From NCBI GenBank assembly GCA_946612175.1, contig CAMOEO010000090.1, forward strand, positions 1 through 9,858: a stretch of DNA of 9,858 nucleotides. Direction: 5' to 3'. Positions 6,046 to 9,858 of the stretch are shown here, one piece after another (within the stretch, counting starts at the first letter, position 1; the number at the start of each line of letters is the position of its first letter). The notes below the pieces were generated by a model. That model searched no databases, was not told the DNA's origin, and was given only the letters and a program-made list of their open reading frames with translations. The position numbers were made by a program, and so were the translations under genes. Origin of the DNA: an uncultured Verrucomicrobiota bacterium (GTDB taxonomy: Bacteria; Verrucomicrobiota; Kiritimatiellia; RFP12; UBA3636).

Positions 6046-6195
6046 ATGAAACGCCTCGCCCTCCTCCCCCCCCTCCTCGCCCTCGCCACCGCGCCGGCGC
6101 GGGCCGAGGACCCCGCCACGAACGCGCCCGCAAGAATATCGCATCGCCCGCGAATTCCGCACATTTTCCTCGTCTTTTTCCCCGGCTCGTGGTAG
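6046..6195 (+). pseudogene. Truncated exported-protein ORF (signal peptide only)
   Basis: ATG 6046 opens a 49-residue frame whose first 20 residues (MKRLALLPPLLALATAPARA) make a textbook signal peptide with cleavage before EDPATNAPA. The frame then changes character (ISHRPRIPHIFLVFFPGSW) and stops at 6193-6195, inside the next promoter -10. The likely reading is a secreted-protein gene that lost everything after its leader. A genuine tiny secreted peptide is possible but less likely. Nonamer repeats precede it directly and no Shine-Dalgarno site is visible. Confidence 0.4.
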
Positions 6196-6198
6196 AAT
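6190..6198 (+). promoter_or_regulatory. Extended -10 promoter element for the 6262 gene
   Basis: TGG-TAGAAT forms an extended -10 hexamer about 55 nt upstream of the gene; no convincing -35 lies at 16-18 bp. It shares the core GTGGTAGRAT with the phosphatase promoter at 3807-3816, which supports both. Confidence 0.4.
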
Positions 6199-6261
6199 CC
6201 CGCACCGTCGCGCCGCTCTTGCCGCGGAGTCCCGCCCGCACACCTTGGAAGCATGACGACC

Positions 6262-6666
6262 ATGAAACGCCGGAAGACCCTCAAGATCGCATCTGGAATT
6301 GTCATCGTCCTCATTCTGGCTTGGCACATTCCTCTTCCCGCTGTGTCCGTGGCCCAAAATTCGCGACAGGAGCTTTGCTATTGCTCTGTGATTTCCGGGG
6401 AAACGGACATTCGCAAGGTGAAGCAAGTTCTGGATTGTTATTCCGAACGGAACTATGTCTTTGCCGGCATGCTCTGGATCAAAAGGCAACTCTTGTTGGA
6501 CAAGGAGCTGTTATGGAACTATTGCACGAAAGCCGGCTTGCCCTATTATACAAGCGATGGTGACACCATTTTGAACCAGAAGGAATGTGCGGAGCCCGCC
6601 ATCTTCGGCGGGGGTTCGGGGGAGGCGGAGCCGCCCCCGTCCGTCGCATCTCCTCCCGCCCCCTAG
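6262..6666 (+). CDS. Unknown exported or membrane-anchored small protein
   Basis: The product is 134 residues, and I do not recognise a family. MKRRKTLK followed by IASGIVIVLILAWHIPLP is a positively charged leader plus one hydrophobic helix (about 8-26), so it is either secreted or anchored by its N-terminus. The middle part has a cysteine pair (CYCS), a further cysteine in LDCYSE, and WNYCTKAGLPYYTSDGDT. ATG 6262 is preferred over ATG 6253 because GGAAG (6247-6251) lies 10 nt from it but only 1 nt from the earlier ATG. Bases 6262-6590 use many A/T-ending codons, unlike the neighbours, which suggests recent acquisition. From about 6590 the sequence turns GC-rich and encodes a Gly/Pro tail (GGGSGEAEPPPSVASPPAP) that may be a replaced C-terminus. 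It is followed by heptamer repeats. Confidence 0.6.
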   Translation: MKRRKTLKIASGIVIVLILAWHIPLPAVSVAQNSRQELCYCSVISGETDIRKVKQVLDCYSERNYVFAGMLWIKRQLLLDKELLWNYCTKAGLPYYTSDGDTILNQKECAEPAIFGGGSGEAEPPPSVASPPAP

Positions 6667-6690
6667 CCCTTCCCGCACCCCGCCCCGCCG

Positions 6691-6746
6691 CATTCATCAT
6701 TCATCATTCAGCATTCATCATTCAGCATTCATCATTCAGCATTGAC
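6691..6746. repeat. Heptamer tandem repeat CATTCAT/CATTCAG (8 units)
   Basis: Eight consecutive 7-bp units run from 6691: CATTCAT twice, then CATTCAG and CATTCAT alternating, ending CATTCAG and CATTGAC. GCCCCGCCG precedes them and CCCACCCCCGCCCGCA leads to ATG 6763. The arrangement resembles short tandemly repeated repetitive sequences known upstream of genes in some bacteria. A shorter copy with the same borders is at 9823-9850. Confidence 0.85.
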
Positions 6747-6762
6747 CCCACCCCCGCCCGCA

Positions 6763-7392
6763 ATGGAAATTGAACTTCTGGCGAATCGAATAAGAGCGTT
6801 GTTCCAAGACGGCGTCTTCGGCCCCGCCTCGGATGATGTTCTCACATCGCTCCGAAATCAACGGGAGCCGGAATGCCTCCTCGATTTCGCGCGGCGTCTC
6901 GTTCCTCTTCGCGACCTGTGGGCGGGCGGCGGTTTGGTCTACCGAATCTCGAAGCAGATCGAATTGAGCGACGAGTTTCCGGACTCCCGCCGAAGCGGTT
7001 TCCACATCATCGGTTGCTGTTCCGACGGCGATTTCATCGTCATGAAACCGGAACGGATTCCGTTCGAGGTCGGTTTCGTCACGCACGAGGAAATCTTCCC
7101 GGGTTGCTCCTGGTCCGATTTCTACCTGCCGGTCTGCCGTTCGCTGTACGATTTCCTGTTCCTGTCGAACGTTCCCCTCGCTTCGTCCGGCGATTCGGTC
7201 GAATCGGTTCTTCCGGAAGACTACTACGAAGCCAAGGATGCGAACTGGGAACCGAAACGGTTGGAGGACTTCGGAATCGACATTTCGGCATTGGATTTTC
7301 CTCTCGTGCTTCCCGACCCCGCCGCGCCCGCGCCCGCCGCACCCGCCCCTCACGTGGAATCCGCTGAGGGCGCGAAGGAGCCCGCCCCGTGA
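6763..7392 (+). CDS. Unknown protein, faintly SUKH/SMI1-like
   Basis: The product is 209 residues, with no signal peptide or membrane helix, so probably cytoplasmic. I do not securely recognise it. The pattern HIIGCCSDGDFIVMKPERIP, then EVGFVTHEEIFPGCSWSDFY, PVCRSLYDFLF resembles SMI1/KNR4 (SUKH) proteins, many of which are immunity proteins against nuclease or deaminase toxins; here there is no obvious cognate toxin next to it, so the role is speculative. The last 30 residues are an Ala/Pro-rich tail (PAAPAPAAPAP to EPAP) of different composition. ATG 6763 is chosen over TTG 6742, which lies inside the heptamer repeat. No Shine-Dalgarno site is present; CCGCCCGCA sits before the ATG. Codon use is less GC-biased than in the bat genes, which fits horizontal acquisition. 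Confidence 0.65.
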   Translation: MEIELLANRIRALFQDGVFGPASDDVLTSLRNQREPECLLDFARRLVPLRDLWAGGGLVYRISKQIELSDEFPDSRRSGFHIIGCCSDGDFIVMKPERIPFEVGFVTHEEIFPGCSWSDFYLPVCRSLYDFLFLSNVPLASSGDSVESVLPEDYYEAKDANWEPKRLEDFGIDISALDFPLVLPDPAAPAPAAPAPHVESAEGAKEPAP

Positions 7393-7464
7393 AAACTCTT
7401 GCCCGCGAGCGGCGAAGCCGCGACCCCCGGCCGCAGCCGGCGTGGCGGAACCGCGAAAAAGGAG
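7393..7464. other. Two adjacent GC hairpins between genes
   Basis: GCGGC-GAA-GCCGC (7409-7421) and CCGGC-CGCA-GCCGG (7427-7440) can form consecutive hairpins 17-48 nt after the stop at 7392. No T-tract follows, so a Rho-independent terminator is not supported; they may slow polymerase or protect the mRNA end. Confidence 0.35.
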
Positions 7465-7511
7465 TTGACTTTCGTCAAACGAATGTGTAGATTTGTTTGG
7501 CAAAAGGGAAA
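7465..7511 (+). promoter_or_regulatory. Promoter, operator-like inverted repeats and RBS of the abiE operon
   Basis: TTGACT (7465-7470), 17 bp, TAGATT (7488-7493) is the best sigma-70 promoter in the window. Overlapping it are TTGAC-TTTC-GTCAA (7465-7478), TTCGT-CAA-ACGAA (7471-7483) and CAAACGAAT-GTGTAG-ATTTGTTTG (7476-7499, 8 of 9 paired). AbiEi antitoxins are known to repress their own promoter through inverted repeats, so these are operator candidates. AAAAGGGAA (7502-7510) is a fair ribosome-binding site for ATG 7514. Confidence 0.7.
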
Positions 7512-7513
7512 CT

Positions 7514-8107
7514 ATGGAACGATTCGGAAAACTACGGGAAACGGCCCTGAAACAGGGCGGAACCATCACGGCGGCGCAGGCGCGGGCGCTGGGATGCAGT
7601 CGCGCTTCGCTCGCGGGGTGGGCGGCGCGCGGACGGCTGGAGCGCGTCGCGCACGGCGTCTATCTGCTGCCCGAGGGGATGGAGGACGAGCTGTTCGTCC
7701 TTTCCCTGCGGTCGTCGCGGCTCGTGTTCTCGCACGAGACCGCCCTGTTCCTGAACGGGCTCGCGGAGCGAACGCCCGCCCGGCACGCGGCGACCTTCCC
7801 CCGCAGCGCGGTTCCCCGCGAGGGCGTCCGCGACGCGCTGCGCTGCCACTATGTCGCGCGGGAGCTCCTCGACCTGGGGCGGACCGTGCGCCGGACGTCG
7901 TTCGGGAACGAAGTCCCCTGCTATGACGCCGAGCGGACGATCTGCGATCTGGTGCGCAGCCGCAACAAGATGGACGAGGAGACCTTTCTGGCGGGGCTTC
8001 GTCTCTACGCCGTCCGACCGGACAAGGATCTGGGCCGGCTCGACGCCTATGCGCGCCGCCTCCGCGTCTCCCGCGCCGTCGCCCGCTTCCTGGAGGTGCT
8101 GCTATGA
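7514..8107 (+). CDS. abiEi: Type IV toxin-antitoxin system antitoxin/autorepressor, AbiEi family
   Basis: The product is 197 residues. An N-terminal winged helix (about 3-53) reads LKQGGTITAAQARALG, SRASLAGW, then RGRLERVAHGVYLLP, the standard AbiEi N-terminal pattern. A C-terminal alpha/beta domain carries FSHETALFLNGLAERTP and YDAERTICDLVRSR, also typical. AbiEi counters the AbiEii nucleotidyltransferase toxin without needing to bind it directly and represses the operon by binding inverted repeats, which are visible in the promoter here. The stop overlaps the toxin start as ATGA, so the two are translationally coupled with antitoxin first. ATG 7514 is chosen because it follows the AAAAGGGAA site; the alternative TTG 7493 lies in the -10. 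Identity is by recognised motifs; activity is not shown. Confidence 0.87.
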   Translation: MERFGKLRETALKQGGTITAAQARALGCSRASLAGWAARGRLERVAHGVYLLPEGMEDELFVLSLRSSRLVFSHETALFLNGLAERTPARHAATFPRSAVPREGVRDALRCHYVARELLDLGRTVRRTSFGNEVPCYDAERTICDLVRSRNKMDEETFLAGLRLYAVRPDKDLGRLDAYARRLRVSRAVARFLEVLL

Positions 8108-8943
8108 GGGCCGACGCGCGCGCAATGAGCCTCAAGGCCCGTGTCCGGAACCGGGCCGCCGCCCTCGGCCTCGCCCCGCACGTGATCCTGCAGAACTACA
8201 TGTTCGAGCGGTTCCTCGTCCGTCTCGCCGCCTCGCCCTGGCGCGAACGGTTCGTCCTCAAGGGCGGTCTTCTCGTCGCGCACCTGCACGGGCTCGCCGA
8301 GCGCGCGACGATGGACATGGACGCCACGGTCCGGGGCTTCGCGCTCACGGCCGACTCCGCGGTCGCGGCCCTCGCAGCCGTCTGCGCGGTCGACGCGGGC
8401 GACGGCATCGCCTTCTCCGTCGCGAGCGGCGAGCCCATCCGCCGGAACGACCCCTACGGCGGCTTCCGCGTCCATTTCGACGCCGCGGCCTTCGGCATCC
8501 GCGTCCATCTTTCCGTCGACCTTTCGACCGGCGACGCCGTCACCCCCGCCCCCGAGGAATACGAGCTTCCGGGCCTGTTCGACGACACGCCCGCCATCCG
8601 TCTTCTGGGCTACAGCCGCGAAACCATCCTCGCCGAAAAGATCGAGTCCATTTTGACGCTGTCGGTCTACGGAACGCGTCCCCGCGACTACTACGACCTG
8701 TGGCTGCTCTCCGGCGATGCGATCCGCGGGAACATCCTCCGCGACGCGCTTCGCGCGACCTGCCGCCACCGCGGCACGGAAGCGCGCCTCGCGGACGCCC
8801 GCGAGCGGCTCGCCGCCATTGAAACGAGCGCCGCCCTCCGCGACCATTGGGAACGCTACCGCGCCGCCTTTCCCTACGCGAAAGACGTTTCCTTCGACCA
8901 GACCCTCGCCGCTCTCCGCAAGTTCCTCGACATCGTCCTCTGA
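8104..8943 (+). CDS. abiEii: Type IV toxin-antitoxin system toxin, AbiEii family nucleotidyltransferase
   Basis: The product is 279 residues, a usual length. FVLKGGLLVAHL places the GG of the nucleotidyltransferase motif at 54-55, and MDMDAT gives the metal-binding DxD at D71/D73. D139 (HLSVDLSTGD), K179 (ILAEKIESI) and RDYYDLWLL at 194-202 match the later conserved positions of this family. Related toxins (AbiEii/MenT) transfer nucleotides, in studied MenT toxins to tRNA acceptor ends, and cause reversible growth arrest or phage abortive infection. All catalytic positions that I can identify are intact, so the toxin looks active. The start at ATG 8104 overlaps the antitoxin stop; a second ATG at 8125 (MSLKARV) is possible. 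It is probably made from the same mRNA as AbiEi and silenced by it. Composition is GC-rich like the bat genes. Confidence 0.88.
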   Translation: MRADARAMSLKARVRNRAAALGLAPHVILQNYMFERFLVRLAASPWRERFVLKGGLLVAHLHGLAERATMDMDATVRGFALTADSAVAALAAVCAVDAGDGIAFSVASGEPIRRNDPYGGFRVHFDAAAFGIRVHLSVDLSTGDAVTPAPEEYELPGLFDDTPAIRLLGYSRETILAEKIESILTLSVYGTRPRDYYDLWLLSGDAIRGNILRDALRATCRHRGTEARLADARERLAAIETSAALRDHWERYRAAFPYAKDVSFDQTLAALRKFLDIVL

Positions 8944-8957
8944 TTCGCCCGCCCGCC

Positions 8958-9431
8958 ATGAAACGCCCCAACCCCGTCCGCGAACTTGAACGCCGCACCG
9001 CGGCGGGCGAAATCGCGCCGATTCCCGCCGCGGGACGCTGGAACGGAGACCGGGCCCGGCGCGCCGCTCTCGCGCAGCTCCGCCTCCGCTCGAGGACGTC
9101 CGAGAGTGGCCCCGTGCCGCGGATGCTCGCCGAGGTGCGCCGCATCTTCGTCGAGTCCGCAATCTGCGAAACCCCGGACGTCCTCGCCCGGATGGTTCCG
9201 GATGACGCCTTCCGGACTCTCCTCGCGACGCAGAACGACGAGGATTTCGATGCCGAGATTCTCCGACTCGGAATGGTCGGCGGACTCCTCTCCCCCAAGG
9301 AGTTTTCGGCTGCCGCACCATCGGCGACCTCGTCGCCAACATGGAGTGCGCCGAACGCGAGGGTCGCCCGAAACCGACGCCGGATGACATTCGTCGCCAC
9401 AACCGGAAGGCCCGCCACGGCGCTCGCGTGA
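8958..9431 (+). CDS. Unknown protein, acyl-carrier-like core, apparently frameshifted
   Basis: As read, 157 residues from ATG 8958, only 14 nt after the toxin stop. Residues about 50-115 (PRMLAEVRRIFVESAICETP, PDDAFRTLLATQNDEDFDAE, RLGMVGGLLSPKEF) have the length and rhythm of an acyl-carrier-protein-like helical bundle, though without a recognisable DSL phosphopantetheine serine. After residue 116 the frame yields SAAAPSATSSPTW and an Ala/Arg/Ser run typical of a wrong frame, whereas the -1 frame gives a sensible continuation (see 9304-9520). One missing T in the run at 9303-9306 would rejoin them into a 187-residue protein. No Shine-Dalgarno site is visible; CGCCCGCC precedes the ATG. Function is unknown and the carrier resemblance is tentative. 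Confidence 0.5.
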   Translation: MKRPNPVRELERRTAAGEIAPIPAAGRWNGDRARRAALAQLRLRSRTSESGPVPRMLAEVRRIFVESAICETPDVLARMVPDDAFRTLLATQNDEDFDAEILRLGMVGGLLSPKEFSAAAPSATSSPTWSAPNARVARNRRRMTFVATTGRPATALA

Positions 9432-9520
9432 CCGCCGTCTTCGTCCTCGTCATCGTCCTTCTCGTCCTGTTCCGACTGTCTCTTCTCTTCAACCGGATCG
9501 CGAACCTTTTCAACCCTTGA
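9304..9520 (+). pseudogene. Displaced 3' part of the 8958 gene (-1 frame) with membrane helix
   Basis: In the frame starting at 9305 the sequence reads FGCRTIGDLVANMECAEREG, then KPTPDDIRRHNRKARHGARV, a hydrophobic helix AVFVLVIVLLVLF, and LFNRIANLFNP before TGA 9518-9520. RTIGDLV is the kind of helix that closes carrier-protein folds, which supports joining it to the upstream part through one inserted T. If instead translated separately from ATG 9341 it would be a 59-residue single-helix membrane peptide. The terminal TTCAACCC coincides with the repeat motif seen before 6046. Confidence 0.5.
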
Positions 9521-9532
9521 TCCCTACACGCA

Positions 9533-9727
9533 ATGGACCTTTTCCCGTCCTTCTCCGAACTGTCGACCGTCCGGCTCGTCGCACACGCAACCGTGTTCCT
9601 CGTCGCGGAAGTCGCGCTGTTCCTTTCATTCCGGAAACGCCTGGTTCTTTTCGCCGCGGCAAGCGTCCTTGTTTTGTCCGCCGCATTGTTCTCGCTTCTC
9701 GCCGTTGACTGGGAGGGAATGTTATGA
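9533..9727 (+). CDS. Small two-helix membrane protein, unknown
   Basis: The product is 64 residues, starting 12 nt after the displaced frame ends, so probably part of the same transcript. Two hydrophobic segments, about 13-33 (VRLVAHATVFLVAEVALFLS) and 36-58 (LVLFAAASVLVLSAALFSLL), are joined by RKR, so both ends would lie outside the cytoplasm by the positive-inside rule; the end is acidic (DWEGML). I do not recognise a family. No Shine-Dalgarno site is seen. Its stop overlaps an ATG at 9724 (ATGA), but that 41-codon frame runs into the heptamer repeat and looks non-coding. Confidence 0.5.
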   Translation: MDLFPSFSELSTVRLVAHATVFLVAEVALFLSFRKRLVLFAAASVLVLSAALFSLLAVDWEGML

Positions 9728-9858
9728 TTTCCCGCCTCTGCCGCGCCCTTGCCCGCTCCGCGCGGGCGCGACAAAGCCGCCGCCCGCCGCGGAGCGGCCT
9801 TCCCGAATTCCCCGCCCCGCCGCATTCAGCATTCATCATTCAGCATTGACCCCGCCCC
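9728..9858. other. Intergenic end region before the next gene
   Basis: The GC-rich spacer contains CGCGCGGGCG-type inverted sequence and then the heptamer leader. By analogy with the copy at 6681-6762, a start codon may lie a few bases beyond the window. No gene is supported here. Confidence 0.5.
9823..9850. repeat. Heptamer tandem repeat CATTCAG/CATTCAT (4 units)
   Basis: The units CATTCAG, CATTCAT, CATTCAG and CATTGAC are preceded by CCCCGCCCCGCCG and followed by CCCGCCCC, the same borders as the eight-unit copy at 6691-6746. Unit number differs between the copies, which is what replication slippage would produce. Confidence 0.8.

Larger units (their letters stand above)
5620..6261. other. 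Gene-poor repeat-rich region with gene remnants (642 nt)
   Basis: No intact gene is supported here. It holds, in order, a formylglycine-generating-enzyme-type C-terminal remnant, a 63/64-bp tandem repeat block, nonamer TTCAACCCC repeats, a short exported-protein start that soon ends, and an extended -10 promoter for the next gene. The mixture looks like debris and repeats at an insertion-prone site. Confidence 0.6.

Noticed and set aside
4224..6563. 779-codon plus-strand frame overlapping the phosphatase
   Set aside because: Shadow of the phosphatase, then repeat translation; no domain.
9300..9307. Programmed -1 frameshift site at GAG TTT TCG
   Set aside because: It does not fit the X-XXY-YYZ slippery pattern; a simple T-run indel explains it better.
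8047..9825. 592-codon minus-strand frame opposite the toxin and downstream genes
   Set aside because: AbiEii on the plus strand is certain; the minus frame is an Arg/Gly/Glu/Val shadow.
9724..9849. 41-codon ORF overlapping the stop of the 9533 gene by ATGA
   Set aside because: Most of it is Arg/Pro low complexity and it ends within the heptamer repeat.

Overview
The window is very GC-rich with almost exclusively G/C-ending codons. It carries tail-end bat (aerotolerance) genes, a secreted tyrosine phosphatase with an added sandwich-like domain, and intergenic space filled with short tandem repeats (CGCAGAG blocks, TTCAACCCC nonamers, CATTCAT/CATTCAG heptamers). This combination suggests an uncultured Verrucomicrobiota/Kiritimatiellota/Lentisphaerota-type bacterium, probably a metagenomic contig. 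That assignment is inference from style; there is no rRNA or other marker gene.

Layout. Bases 1 to about 222 encode a RecN fragment of actinobacterial style with a different codon bias, joined in frame to the C-terminus of a BatD protein; this looks like an assembly or recombination chimera at the sequence edge. BatD then runs without a stop into BatE (signal segment, TPR-like region, two membrane segments), which overlaps by ATGA a second BatD-like secreted protein ending in an SH3-like domain. A pteridine-reductase-type SDR enzyme follows 22 nt later, probably in the same transcript.

Bases 3034-3843 hold no convincing gene. They contain an AT-rich island with palindromes and direct repeats, a 153-bp nested inverted repeat, a 24-bp perfect palindrome and then a promoter with a strong Shine-Dalgarno site for the phosphatase (3844-5619). 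In that protein the two halves of a CX5R phosphatase domain are separated by about 230 residues containing a predicted coiled coil and a beta-sandwich-like module.

From 5620 to the end the window looks like an accessory region: the eroded C-terminus of a formylglycine-generating-enzyme-type gene, tandem repeats, a truncated exported ORF, two lower-GC unknown genes (one faintly SUKH/SMI1-like), a complete type IV toxin-antitoxin pair (AbiEi/AbiEii) with promoter and operator-like inverted repeats, a frameshifted gene that may encode an acyl-carrier-like protein with a membrane tail, and a two-helix membrane peptide. Copies of one heptamer-repeat leader lie at 6681-6762 and 9815-9858, bracketing this cargo.

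Functionally, the bat genes would act together at the cell envelope, and AbiEi/AbiEii form a toxin-antitoxin unit. The other genes have no demonstrable shared pathway. I did not find a clear new multi-gene system; the best candidates for something undescribed are the nested phosphatase, the BatD-BatE fusion with its relocated SH3 domain, and the structured 3.1-3.8 kb intergenic block.
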